NCBI GenBank assembly: GCA_010093685.1
Contig: MU006231.1
Span: 854,428-918,427 of the forward strand
Source of the DNA: Ophiobolus disseminans
Taxonomy: Eukaryota > Ascomycota > Dothideomycetes > Pleosporales > Phaeosphaeriaceae
DNA: 64,000 nucleotides
Direction: 5' to 3'
Part shown: one piece after another, positions 53,612-64,000 of the stretch
Layout: each line of letters begins with the position of its first letter
Position numbering within the stretch: position 1 is the first letter of the stretch
Position numbers and translations under genes: made by a program
Notes under the pieces: model-generated
The model's database searches: none
What the model was told of the DNA's origin: nothing
Seen by the model: only the letters and a program-made list of their open reading frames with translations

Positions 53612-56191
53612 ATGCAAGGTGTGCTGATCCCGAATGGCAACGCCTTGCGCTGCCGCCCTTACATTCGTCGCAAGATCAAGACACAGAAGCAGCAGTGGAT
53701 CGATATGTCGCCGGATCAGCGACAGACCCTAGTAGAGCATATTTTAAGCTTACGGCAAGGTCCTGCACAAGGCGCACAGAAAGTCGAAACATCCGGCAGG
53801 CGGTATTGTCCACCAGTCGCTGTCTCTCTAAAGGTATGTGTACTTTCTCTTTCGTCCTGGACAGCCATTGTTCTGACACCGAAAAGGACCAGATCGCTAC
53901 AAAGATCGTCTTAAAGTGCAAGCCAGATTGGCAGCAGTTGAGGGCCGACATTCGCACTCGCAAATACTTGGACCAGCAATCCATCACGACCTATAATTCC
54001 ATCGACGACTACGACCGATCCACGCCTCCTCCAGAAAATGATAGCGGCCGTGGCGAGCGAAGCGAGACGGACTGGACGTCCAGCGACGGCGACGAAGGTG
54101 CAGAATTGCGGACGATTGAGGAGCTCAAGAAGGCGTTGAAACAGAAAGAGGAGGAAGTCACAGCGCTGCAATCAGAATGTGACCAGACGAATGACGAGCT
54201 GCAAAACGAACGACAGCGATATGCTGAGCTTAAGGGGAAGCACGACAAACAAGTCGCGCAGCGTCAAGACGATAAGGAGAAAGTGGATGATGCTTGGGCA
54301 TATTGTCGGGACGCGGACGAGAAGCACAAAGAGCTACAAGACACGATACAGACCTTGCAGAATGAGTTTGACGGGGCCAAAAAGCAGTACACATCCGAGT
54401 CGCTCATCAAGGACGAGAAGATCAACAACGCGCAATCGACCAGGATAGCACCCACAAGCACAAAATGGCAGCTATGGAGGCCGAACTTGAACGAACAAAA
54501 GCACTTGTGAACGCCAAGAACGAGGAGCTGGGCCTTGTCTCTCAGAAAGCGACCGCTCAGCTTCACGAGGTGACGAAGACCTGCGAGAGCAACCGACAAG
54601 CGTGGAAATTGGAGAAGAAGGGATTGGAGCCCAAGTTGAGCCAAATGGACGCGGACGCTGGGGATGTCATCAAACGCAACGAGAACGAAATTATGCGCAT
54701 CACCACGATCAAGCGCTGGCTCGAACAGGAAGTCGATCTGCTTGTGAGTGCGACACGGGGCGATTGTGCAAATGCAACTGCAATCCGTGACATGGTCACT
54801 GGAATCCAAGTCATGCAGAAGGAGCTTCATGATGTCCGGAGAAGCAACACCATCCTGGAAGAGAAGATCGAGAACACTCTTGAGTCAATGCAGCAAGAGC
54901 GGGATCTCCAGAACCTTGAGTACACGAAAGAAAAGGTGGCCAGACGAGATGAGCTACTTCACAACCTCGAAGATGAGTTGAAGATGAAGGAGTCTCGTGC
55001 ACAGGCTGAATCTCCGCAAGACAGGACACTTTGCTCTGGTGTCTATTCCCAACTTCTGATCGAGAATCTTCGAAACCAGATTGTGATCTCAAAAGAAGAG
55101 AGGTGCAGCGCCAGGCTAACAAGCTTGACGACCTAAACCTTGCCCAGGCAATGAGGATAGAAGATACCGAGAAGCTTCTTCGAGACCAGAATGGCGAACT
55201 TGAGATACTCGGCAAATATCGCACGAAACGGAGGACGAGCTCGAGTCCCTCACCAATTACTTCCAGAACAACGGGGTTTCCACCGAAAAAGACCAAAAAC
55301 TACGGGAACACTTGCAGAAGACCACTGTGGAGATTCAGGTGGTAACAGAACAGGCTTCTGAGATGCGGAAAGAGCTTACCCAACATCGCACGTTCATCAA
55401 AGATGTTCAGGACAAGTGTGACACTGAAGTCATGAAAATCAATAAAGAAGTGAAGCAGTGGTTCACTTTGTACTACGACAAGGCCGTACCCAAAGTCGAG
55501 ACAATGTACAAGGAGATTTGTCGAGCTCGTTGCTGAGTTGGGACGCGATATCCGGCCAAAGGAGCAGCTGGTGCGCAATCAGCGTGTTGCCGACCGATCT
55601 GCTCTGCGCTTTGCTGCCGTGGAGACCCTGAGGGGTGTTGATTCCGACAGGATTCGCGCAGAGTTCCATGAACCAGGGTATGTCGCGGGATGGGTTCTTG
55701 CAACGATTGATGCGTTGCGTGTCCTTCGGCCCCTAGGCTGGGCTCCAGTCTTCGCTGATAAGAAAGTTTACTTGCAGCCCATGTACAAACCGTTCACAGA
55801 GGAGGATGCAGCAGCCCGGCTACAGGCTCAGGAGCAGAAGAGTGAGAAGCAGCAACATGTGCGACAAGCAACCAAGGGTACACCAATCTCTTCACTGTCC
55901 AGAGTGCACCCCGCTGACTACCGAACAGCAGTCATCAGACAGCCAGTTAAAGTGAAGCCAGCGTCCGTCCACATCCCATCATGCCCTACGCCAGTTCCTA
56001 CCCAACCGCGTCACACTGCAGCAAAAGCCATGCGTACGAAAGCTCGGGTGCCACCTACAACGCCGAGTCCTGCACCACTGTGCACGTTAGGCGCCGCACG
56101 CCCAGCACCACTCTACGAACCACAATTCACCAAGTTCATGGATATGACACGGGCGAAATTGATGAAAGGCATAAGTGAGATGCGAACTTGA
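53612..56191 (+). pseudogene. Long coiled-coil protein gene with four frame breaks
   Basis: Begins MQGVLIPNGNALRCRPYIRR. One good intron (53834-53886, GTATGT donor, CTGACACCGAAAAG acceptor) joins VSLK to DQIATKIV. Then a heptad-rich region runs for some 500 codons (EELKKALKQKEEEVTAL, then AELERTKALVNAKNEELG, VQRQANKLDDLNLAQAM, DELESLTNYFQNN), but the frame changes at about 54440, 55095, 55204 and 55515. The first three are each explained by one missing base; the fourth by one extra or two missing. No splice pair fits these places. The last part (IRPKEQLVRNQRVADRSALR, LRPLGWAPVFADKKVYL) is a separate globular-looking segment with a Pro-rich tail. No known family is recognised. Codon pattern stays protein-like throughout, so the breaks are recent or are sequence errors. 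Confidence 0.65.
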
Positions 56192-56232
56192 TTGTTATTG
56201 TGAGCTATCGATAGCTCACAATAACAATCAAG
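56187..56232. repeat. Perfect 46-bp palindrome
   Basis: Two exact 23-base arms with no spacer: CTTGATTGTTATTGTG, AGCTATC, then the mirror GATAGCT, CACAATAACAATCAAG. It starts inside the last codons of the coiled-coil frame, whose stop TGA (56189-56191) is part of the left arm. Confidence 0.97.
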
Positions 56233-56286
56233 AAGGAACGAGGTGAACAGACGCTAGTCCCAAAGAGGTACACATGTGACTTGTAC

Positions 56287-56370
56287 CCTCGAACAGAAAT
56301 ACAACGAGTTGGAAGACGACAACAAGCGGGAGTACGTCGCGATGTTCGAGAAGCACGGCGCCGCGTAGTG
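56287..56370 (+). other. Orphan coding-like fragment
   Basis: About 27 GC-rich codons (LEQKYNELEDDNKREYVAMF, then EKHGAA and a stop) without a start or upstream continuation in frame. Composition is that of a helix; it may be the tail of a lost gene or a relic of a mobile element. Confidence 0.3.
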
Positions 56371-57545
56371 AACGACCGCGTAGTCGCTAGGGTTACCCAA
56401 AGGCATTTGGCGGCTCTGGGCTGGTAGGCATGCTTAGGTAAGTATATTGTGGCATGCGAAACAATCGCTCTCCCCCTTGTTCTCAATCGATGTAATGTAT
56501 GTATTAAATGGCTCTAATGAGCTGTTCAAGTCTAGCTAACGTGCCCTACCTGCAACAGCATTCATTCTAGCTAATAAGTGCCTTTTACAATTAAATAACA
56601 GCGTTCTAAAAAAAAGTACTGTGGATCAGTTGTTTCGCGGGGCACTGATATTGTTGGAAGGCCTTTGTACGATCGTACGGTGAATAACAGGAACTGAAGT
56701 AATCTCTTCGTATTGGTATTAATCACTACGAATGTGGAGGCTACAAAGGTATACATAACCTCAGAGCCGCGCGGGGTCATCGGATCTGAGTTAGACCGAA
56801 GTAGGATCGAGGCGGTACATTGGGCCTCGTTGGGCGATACAACGTGTGTGTGTGCCCACCCTACGTGTGTATATGTACCGACAGATATCGATATTCTGAG
56901 TTGCAAAACAACCGCTACACCCCCCCCCCCCCCCTAGAAAGAAATAGCTTTAATCTACTATCCTAGGGCTCTTATTAGCTAGATATAAGTAGTACGCTGA
57001 ATTACACGCGGGGCACGTCAACCAGACTTAATAGACCAATTAAAGCTCTAGAAAGGTTACATTACAACGTTTTTTTAACAGGGGGTGGAGCGGTCGTTTT
57101 GCAACTCACCGATAAGCGAGAGTTTTGAATGCATTCCATCTGTGTCCGCTTTCTACTACAACTCTCTTATCGCTCTAATAGTTGATTTATCAATTTCGCA
57201 AGTCGTTTAATCTTAGCAAATCATATGAATCATGCAGTCATCCCAGCCAGAGACGAATGGAGGGTTTGCGGTCTGAACAAATCTGATTGCCATTCGTTGG
57301 CTTCAGCGAGCTGACATGCAGGGGCTCGCTGTTGGAGGACTCCAGCGCTGCTTGACCGCAGCCTGGCGAGCTTCCTTCGAGAGTGGCGTAGAAAGTCCCA
57401 AATACAGTTGCGAACGCCCTTAACCGGTTATGTTAGCACCACCTACACGACAGCAGCGCCCGTCGCAACAACTTTCTGACCAACGGCTACTTCAAGGTTA
57501 TCTCCATGCTCAATCGCCCATCCCAAACCGCAACGCCCTATCTCG
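56371..57545. other. AT-rich relic region, no gene
   Basis: Visibly AT-rich with TA-dense stretches (TTAGCTAGATATAAG type), many stops in all frames and a run of 16 C at 56920-56935. Consistent with a decayed, possibly RIP-mutated, repeat, but no parent element can be named. Confidence 0.4.
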
Positions 57546-58930
57546 ATGCGATCGGAACAATACGCAATGATGTCGAGCCCTGCAGCACAACAACTTGAGA
57601 CACCATCGGATGACGAACAAGATTTTAGTCGTCTGTTTTCTCTGCTGCGGCGTACCCCTTCAGATGATCCGCTCTTGCAGGGCTCGGCGAAAGATGAGAA
57701 GCGTTCTGAAGTCGATGGGAGCGGCGCCCAAAATGAAGCTGGCGCAGCCATGAACGAACGCCTCAGAAAACGCTTACAAGATGCGTTCTCTGATGCAACA
57801 ACGCCCGCATTCTTAGGTGTAGAATCGAGCTTCTCCAGCTCTCCAAACGCGAGATCCCCGCCCCCAGGATCTGACTCAATCACAGAGTTGGCGGTCGGCA
57901 AAGAAATAGCACCATCGATCTCTGCCCCGTTGACTGAACGAGAAGCGAGTTACTATGGTTGGACGGACCGCCACATTGTGCTTGGATCAGATGATGATGA
58001 AATCTTCGAAGTTTGCACATGAATACACTCGGTAAAAGCAGGTTCGGAATAGTTGAAGAAGTTCGAGTAAAGAACACACAGCTACTAGCTTTGATTCGCA
58101 AACGTGTTCTGATTCCGTTTCGTGCTCGCTAGAAGTTCCTTCAGGATATATAGGAAGAGGTGCGGAACTTGAGGTCACTTACGCATCCACACGTCGTTAC
58201 GTTGATTGGATCGTATGAAGAGCAGCAGCGTAATCATAGATACTTTTACTGCTTGCTCATGTCGCCTGTGGGAGACAATGACTTAGGGGAGTTTCTCAAG
58301 ATCTTTGGCGGGCGGTTCCAGCAGATGGAGGCAATGAAAGAATGGGAGGAGTGGCTACAGCGCTGTTTCGTGTGTCTCGCCTCGGCCCTCAGCTACATGC
58401 ATGACCAAGGAGTCCGTGACCAGGATATCAAGCCCCAAAATATCATTCACAGAGGAAGCAGAATCTTCTTCACCGACTTTAACTACTCGTCCACGTTCGA
58501 ATCGGGGTAGACAACATCTACCGAGAGTCCGTTCTGTTCTACTCCAATGTACGCCGCGCCTGAGATGAACAACAGAGCTGCGAGCGCTGGTGGTATGAAT
58601 CGACATGGTCGTGGCTCAAACGTCTTTGCCTTGGGGTGTGTTTTTTGCGACATGCTGAGTGTCTGGCGCGACGGGTCACTATCCGAATTCCACAACTATC
58701 TATCTCGCGGAGACGGGACTACACCGGGACCATTCCGGTATAGCGAACGAACCTATCTGATCAAAAGCAGATTTCCAGACTCAACACTGTATGAGCGTTG
58801 TATCTCACCCACGCTGAGATACGATAGAACATCGAGGCCTACTGCCACTGAGACGCTGCACAACATTCTTTCTCTTAATGTGTGGTGGAGCATGAGGTGC
58901 GAATGTATCGATTCAAGTTTGAAGCATTGA
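57546..58930 (+). pseudogene. Decayed serine/threonine protein kinase gene
   Basis: A Ser/Asp-rich N-terminus from ATG 57546 leads to a kinase domain read in pieces. The frame changes near 58010; the glycine loop LGKSRFGIVEEV follows and LIRKRV stands where AVKRV is expected. Two stops (about 58131 and 58153) precede EEVRNLRSLTHPHVVTLIGS. Then come YCLLMSPVGDNDL, ALSYMHDQGVRDQDIKPQNI (HRD replaced by DQD), FTDFNYS (DFG replaced by DFN), a stop at 58508-58510, and in the same frame TPMYAAPEMNN and SNVFALGCVFCDM. This is the pattern of a once intact fungal kinase that has lost both frame and key residues. Its relation to a named kinase cannot be set by eye. Confidence 0.8.
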
Positions 58931-59190
58931 GATGTGGTTCGTATGAGACAATGCAGGAAGGTCAATACCGTGTAAAGTAATGGAACACAAAACTCGATCT
59001 ATGAGCTTTCACAGATGATGTTCGTATGCCCGTGGAAAGTAAATCAGACTTCATACGACTCATGACTCGCACCAAACCGCTTAATATGAGTCATTATGAG
59101 TGGCTTGTCCTTCCAAGTCATAGCATCTACACGTCATGTCCTGTATTCAGCTTTTCTCTTCTGCTCTTTCACTCCTCTAGCATTACCATC

Positions 59191-60150
59191 ATGTCTCAAC
59201 GAACCAAAGATATAACTCTAGCTGCCACCTTGACAAAGACATCGTACAGCAAACCCTCCGCAGCCCTCGACCCACAAAATAACAACCTTCCAACAGCCCT
59301 GAACGTGCTCATCATCGGAGCATCCAAAGGCATTGGCGCAGGAATCGCACACGCTTACGCCAAAGCCGGGGCTGCAAACCTCATCCTCGCCGCGCGCGCA
59401 TCATCCGCTCAAGATCTAGCAGCCGTGGAGCAAGAGATAAAGGATGTCAACCCCACCGTACCCACGAGCTGCTTTGATGTCGACATCACATCCTCCCAAA
59501 GCGTCGCCGAACTCACCCAGGACATAAAAAAAACCTTCAACACCCTCGACATTGTAATCCTCAACTCGGGCTACTCCGGCCCCGTAGTCCTCAAAATTGC
59601 CGACGGCGACCCGCAAGACTTCCACGATGTATTCGACGTCAACGTCCATGGCACATATCTTGTCGCACATCATCTCATTCCATTACTGAAGGAAAGTAAC
59701 GGTGCGAAAACGTTCATTGCCGTAGGCTCGTTTGCGGCGCTGATAACTAGCGGACATATTGCAAACACGGCGTATTGCATTTCGAAATTCGCGCAAGCAC
59801 GTTTGATTGAGTTTCTGGCGGAGCAGTATGGGGCAGAGGGTATACTGTCTGTTGCTGTGCATCCCGGAGCGGTGAACACGGAGATGGCGGATAAGACGAC
59901 CCCGGAGAGTTTTCGGCCTTGTAAGTTTTGTAACGAATAATTTGCGTAGTCATCGCTGATTGAAGTAGACCTCACTGATGATGTAGGCCTGTGTGGAGCG
60001 TTCTGTGTGTGGCTGTGTCAAGAGAAGAGAGTGTGGCTGAATGGTCGGCTTCTGAGCGCGAGATGGGACGTCGATGAATTGCTGGAGAAGAAGGACCGGA
60101 TTGAAGGCCAGGATCTTTTGAAATTCGGATTCCGCCTTGGTGGAACTTGA
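59191..60150 (+). CDS. Short-chain dehydrogenase/reductase
   Basis: Two exons, 59191-59920 and 59969-60150, with a 48-nt intron (GTAAGT donor, GATTGAAGTAG acceptor) joining FRP to YLTDDVGLCG; 303 residues. SDR marks: the Rossmann NAD(P) motif GASKGIGAG, the DVDITS strand, ILNSGYSG in the NAG position, AVGSFAAL carrying the catalytic Ser, and YCISK carrying the Tyr-x3-Lys pair. HPGAVNTEM follows as in the classical family. The extra C-terminal helix (FCVWLCQEKRVWLNGRLLSA, WDVDELL) is common in fungal SDRs of this kind. Substrate unknown. ATG 59191 (MSQRTKD) is preferred over an upstream ATG at 59026 since the leader there is not conserved-looking. Confidence 0.9.
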
Positions 60151-60865
60151 GCCACTGGGCAAGTATGGTTAATGGTCAAGGTCAGCCCGTTGATCATGTG
60201 GATTGTTGAACTTTGCTCCTCATTGCTCCAACACCGAATCGCTTTCATTTTCATTGAGTAAAATTTCTCCAAACGCGCCTCGATGCTCAAATGCAATGAG
60301 TTGCGAAAATAAACCTCTGATAGACCTTCCCATGCGTTCTCAGTACTCTTCTGCGGTCATTCCAGACGACCTCCCCTCAACAAAAGCATGTCTTCTTTTA
60401 TCCAACTCTAAGGCTATCAGTTTCCGTAGCCAAGTGGTCAGAACGTGCACTCATGCCCCTCCCCTGCTGAGGCCGTAGATCGTGATATTGCTGCTACAGC
60501 AAGTGGACAACGGTTCCGTTTCAACCTTCGCTTCCATCCATTTCCTGACCCCGCATAAAGTGCAAAAAGACGCCCGATTCGCAACTTGAAAGCAACACAC
60601 GCACGCACGCAGAAAGATAAAAGTGCCATCAAACATGTCCAACATACCTTAGAGAAGATGAAACCAGAGTACAAGCTCAGGTGAGGATTGGCACAAAGCC
60701 CACTCATTTGCTTGCTGATCCGCAGAACATGTAGTTATGGCGCAAGCATCATTGATGAAGATGTACACAGAAAGGGTATCAACCAACTCCAGGAATTGCA
60801 ATATAAAGGCGAGTCTAAACGTTCAGCTGTGCTGACGTTTGTTGTCGACCGAGAGAGATGGTCGT
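60151..60865. other. Convergent 3' spacer
   Basis: 715 bp holding the 3' ends of the dehydrogenase gene and CLA4. Open frames here lack any domain sign. Confidence 0.5.
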
Positions 60866-63504
60866 CTAGTGGCCGTTCTTTCTGAAGTTTAGCAACTGGG
60901 ACAGGCTGTTCAGGGTGCATCCGCTCTTCAAGAAATCGTGAGTCATCAACTCGGAGGCGCTAGCTCGCGACTTGACGTCGACGCATAGACAGACGGAAAG
61001 GAAGGCCTTGAGCTCTTTCGACAACTTGTCAGGCTTCTTGAGGCGGGGAGTGCCGTTTGTGGCGATCAGGTACAAAGCCTTCAAAGGCTCTTCGTTCAGG
61101 TACGGCGGCTCCGATTCGATCATCTCGATGGCCATAATACCGAGAGACCAGATATCGACTTTGTTGCCGTACTCCTTCTGCTTAACGACTTCGGGTGCCA
61201 TCCAGTATGGGGTGCCGACCATGGTTGCACGCTTGCTGCGTGTCTCAGTGAGCTTGGCGCTGAAACCGAAATCGGCTGTTAGATGTTAGCATTGCATGGT
61301 GGAAGATCGACAAGCAGATCGCTTACTGATCTTGACATTGCCGCGGCTATCGAGCAACACATTGTCACTCTTGATGTCTCGATGGATAATGTTCTGAACA
61401 TGAAGATGCTCCAAGCCCTTGCATGTCTAATGCTTGTCAGCATACGGGAATTGCAGAATATTTCTCAAATGCTTACCTCGTGGCAGATGGTCGCGATTTG
61501 ATCTTCGGTGATGCTAGGGTTGTTGTCGATGACATCGGTCAGAGCTCCGCCCTCCATAAACTCCATGACCACCCACAGCTCGAATTGCTCCTCTTGGAGA
61601 AAAGCCTCCAAGAAGTTGACAATGTTAGGGTGCTTGCTGTCCTTCATGACGATGATCTCGTTGACAATTAGCTCCTTACGGGGCTGGTTGCGCAAATCCA
61701 TCTGCTTGATGGCGACTTGAGCTCGTGGCCCGTTCTCCTGGACTACCCGTCGCGCGACTGGTGAAGTGGCGCCCTCACGAATACGCGCAACGTAGACAGA
61801 TCCACTAGCACCTTGACCAATCTTCTTCTGCTTGTTGTATGACTCGAGCGGCTTATCCTTAGACACAACCTCACGAAGTTTGGCCATGACTTCACTCTCG
61901 GTCATGCTGGACATGCGTACATCCTTGCGTGGAGTCTCTTCTTTGGCAGGCTTGGCAGTAAGTGCTTGCTCGGCCTTCTTTACGGCATCGCTCACGGCTG
62001 CTGCAGCGGGCTTGGCGACGTTGAGTGGCTTGGGAGCTGCAGAGCCTTGGTATTGCTTCGGCTGTTGGGTCTGGCCATTGGCTGGGCGAGCCTGCGGCAC
62101 TTGGTTGCTTGAGCCCTGATAGCTTGAGCTTGGCTGGATTGGTGGGCGTTGTGGTTGGGTGGTTGGTAGCTTTGACGATGGCGAAGTGCTGTAACTACCG
62201 TTCTGCTGCTTGGGTGCAGAAGGAGCAGGACGCTGTGCGGCCATCTGGCGTAATGAGCCTGGAGGCTGCGGCTGTTGCTGTTGTGGCTGAGCCCTCTGAG
62301 CGCCCGGGGTAGAAGGAGGTGCGCGACTAGGGTTGTAACGCTGGCCGGATGGACTGGTGTCTCGCGCATCGTACGGAATACCGCCACCAACTTCTTGCTG
62401 TGCGATGGGCAGTTTCTTCTGGGGTAGCGAAGCGTTGTATGCGGCCAGCTCTTCCCGCTCGCGTCGCTCATACTCTTGCCTCTGCCTCTGCATCTCTCGT
62501 TCACGCTGCGCACGCGCCTGCTCTTCCTGCCGTCGTCGGTCCTGGTCATAGCGCTCCTGCTGCGACACGCTGCTTTGCGAACTAGAATAGCCGGATGATG
62601 GTGGTGTGTTCTGACGGCCCTGACTGTAGCTGTCCTTGCGCTGATAGTTGCCAGGAGGGGCGGGTCGTGGAGGTGCAACGGAGTTGCCGCTGCCACCATA
62701 ACCAAGCTGCTTCTCCGCGCCGGCGCTTACTGGAGGGGTTGGTGTAAGGCTAGAGTACATTTGGGGGTCCTCGGAACGTTTCACCAGTTTCTCAGTGTAG
62801 AATTCAAGAACCTCCAGAACGGCCTTGGGATTCTTCGCGTAGTCGTCCTTGGTCAGCGCGGAGGCTGTCAGGAGCTTCTCCCACTCGACAGGCAAGCCGA
62901 CGAATGCACCGCTGGTGGGGTCAAAACCCACATGCACCCTGTGCGTGAAGTTGGTGGGGTTGCTGACGCCGCCCATGCTGGGGCAGCGCTGGTAGATGCT
63001 GTCTATCCATGAGTAGACCTCGTCGTCCGTCTCGACCTTGCATGTTATGATCTTGGTCGGTCCGTCGCGGGGTGGTGACGACCCTTTGCCAGGGTTTAAT
63101 GCGCGGGTGATCTCGAAGGAGAGTGCCTGGGTATCCGATCGCTCGACGCCAAGGATGTCTCGCAGCTGAATCGAGTTGGAAACCTTGGATGCATTCGCGC
63201 TCTTGAAGAAGTTGAGCTCAAATTCACGCAGCACGAGCCACCTGTCTGACCAGGCGAAAGCCTTGAAGAGGCCCTCGTCTTTGACCTTGACCATGCCCTC
63301 CTTGACCGTCGCCGTCGCAGACAAGCTCTTCTCTGACTGTGTGCGGATGAGTGACATCTGCGAGCTGTTCTGGAAGGCGGGCGATTGCATGCTGAGTCCA
63401 GCCATGTTGCCCGGAAGATTGCTGCTGGTGTTTGGCGTGAGGTTGAGACGTGGGGGTGGTCGTGGCGCGGGACCAGGGTTCATGAATTGGTCGCGGGAAT
63501 ACAT
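60866..63504 (-). CDS. CLA4: p21-activated kinase CLA4
   Basis: Three exons: 63504-61477, 61426-61327 and 61275-60866. The introns are 50 and 51 nt (both GTAAGC donors), and 845 residues result. Cla4-type PAKs are Cdc42/Rac effectors controlling polarity, septation and hyphal growth. A PH domain at about 67-175 (KEGMVKVKDEGLFKAFAWSD, RWLVLREFELNFFK, CKVETDDEVYSWIDSIY) is followed directly by the CRIB motif VSNPTNFTHRVHVGFDP; PH plus CRIB separates Cla4 from Ste20. A Gln/Pro-rich linker leads to the kinase domain: IGQGASGSVYVA from 562, VAIKQMDL with Lys600, HRDIKSDN with Asp693 (exon 2), TDFGFS with Asp711 across the second splice, and TMVGTPYWMAPE. A 5' leader intron is likely (GTGAGT at 63646 to CGCCAG at 63506). 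Confidence 0.95.
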
Positions 63505-64000
63505 GCTGGCGAGCGGTGGTTAGTGAAGTGATTGGCGGGAGACAGCTGTTCAAAGTCGTGGCAGGGTGACGCTACGGCAACTTCAGGGTCTAGGTGGGAG
63601 ACAAGGCAAGACTGGCGGCGGCGGAGAAATACTCACATGGCCAACAGTCATTCACACAATGAGTACGGGCTACAACAGCAAGCGGGCGCGTGCGTGGGTG
63701 CCTCCAATGCGGCCTGCGACCTGGTAGTTGCGGTGAATAGCGGGGTGAGCGTCCGTGAAGAGAGCCGGCGGGCAGAGTCGTGATCAAGAGCAGAAGGGGA
63801 AGGCGCGCTGGAAAGAGGGCTCTAAAAGGTGTGGAGAGGCGCGCGCAGTGGGTGGGCAGCGTCGCAACGTCAGCAGCGGTGCGAGGTCGGGCTGCAGTGG
63901 AGCGGAGGAGCAGTCCCAAAGCGAGCAGAAGCAGCCGCCAGTCCAAGTTGCGAGTCGTGCCAAAATGTAGGGTGGGGCTCAAGTGCGGGTTCGCATAAGG
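63505..64000 (-). promoter_or_regulatory. CLA4 leader and promoter region
   Basis: A probable 141-nt leader intron (63646-63506) ends one base before the start codon. The upstream exon contains a short out-of-frame ATG. The remaining sequence is GC-rich promoter without assignable sites. Confidence 0.5.

Noticed and set aside
57443..57901. Minus-strand frame opposite the kinase N-terminus
   Set aside because: No domain or splice support; it is a shadow of the plus-strand frame.
1..64000. CRISPR arrays, bacterial-type operons or ribosome binding sites
   Set aside because: Spliced genes and fungal families show nuclear eukaryotic DNA; no regularly spaced identical short repeats were seen.

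Overview
This window is nuclear DNA of a filamentous ascomycete, most likely a Dothideomycete of the Pleosporales type. The evidence is short GT-AG introns (mostly 43-60 nt) with CTAAC/CTGAC branch sites, HET-domain genes, fungal-specific families (Pet127, Cla4, Pin4-type RRM-R3H) and a fungal Ty1/copia element. The taxon is an inference from gene style; no sequence search was possible. The ORFs were assembled into gene models by reading splice sites by eye.

Layout, 1-42 kb (core genome, gene dense): a broken HET gene; a P5B P-type ATPase (YPK9/ATP13A2 type, minus) whose probable N-terminal extension is cut off by an in-frame TAA; a second broken HET gene; HSF1 (minus); a four-pass membrane protein of unknown function (minus); a small lysine-rich nuclear-type protein with an 87-bp internal duplication; UFD1 (minus); LIN1/CD2BP2 GYF protein; an RRM+R3H Pin4/Cip1-like protein; a large PH-like+LRR (CARMIL-like) protein; a 127-aa conserved-looking protein; a derlin; a 120-aa glycine-rich protein (minus); RNA polymerase I subunit A49 (minus); a promethin-like lipid-droplet protein; Pet127; and a UBA/USP-like protein that appears to have lost its catalytic residues.

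Layout, 42-59 kb (accessory island): a decayed tandem array of units about 290 bp long, each with a GGTATAAA box, a pyrimidine/CCAAAAAC leader and an ATGG start. It is split by an apparently intact, very young Ty1/copia element with identical 136-bp LTRs and a GAAAA target duplication. Then come an amidase gene broken by two separate solo-LTR-like insertions with 5-bp target duplications, a GNAT acetyltransferase, a coiled-coil gene with four single-base frame breaks that ends in a perfect 46-bp palindrome, an AT-rich relic zone, and a decayed protein kinase.

Layout, 59-64 kb (return to core): a short-chain dehydrogenase and the PAK kinase CLA4 (minus).

Functionally the core genes are housekeeping: ER-associated degradation (UFD1, derlin), transcription (HSF1, A49), splicing (LIN1), mitochondrial RNA processing (Pet127), vacuolar transport (P5B ATPase) and polarity signalling (CLA4, PH-LRR). 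No biosynthetic cluster, CRISPR array or complete tRNA/rRNA gene was seen. The strongest candidate for something undescribed is the TATA-repeat array at 42.2-49.6 kb.
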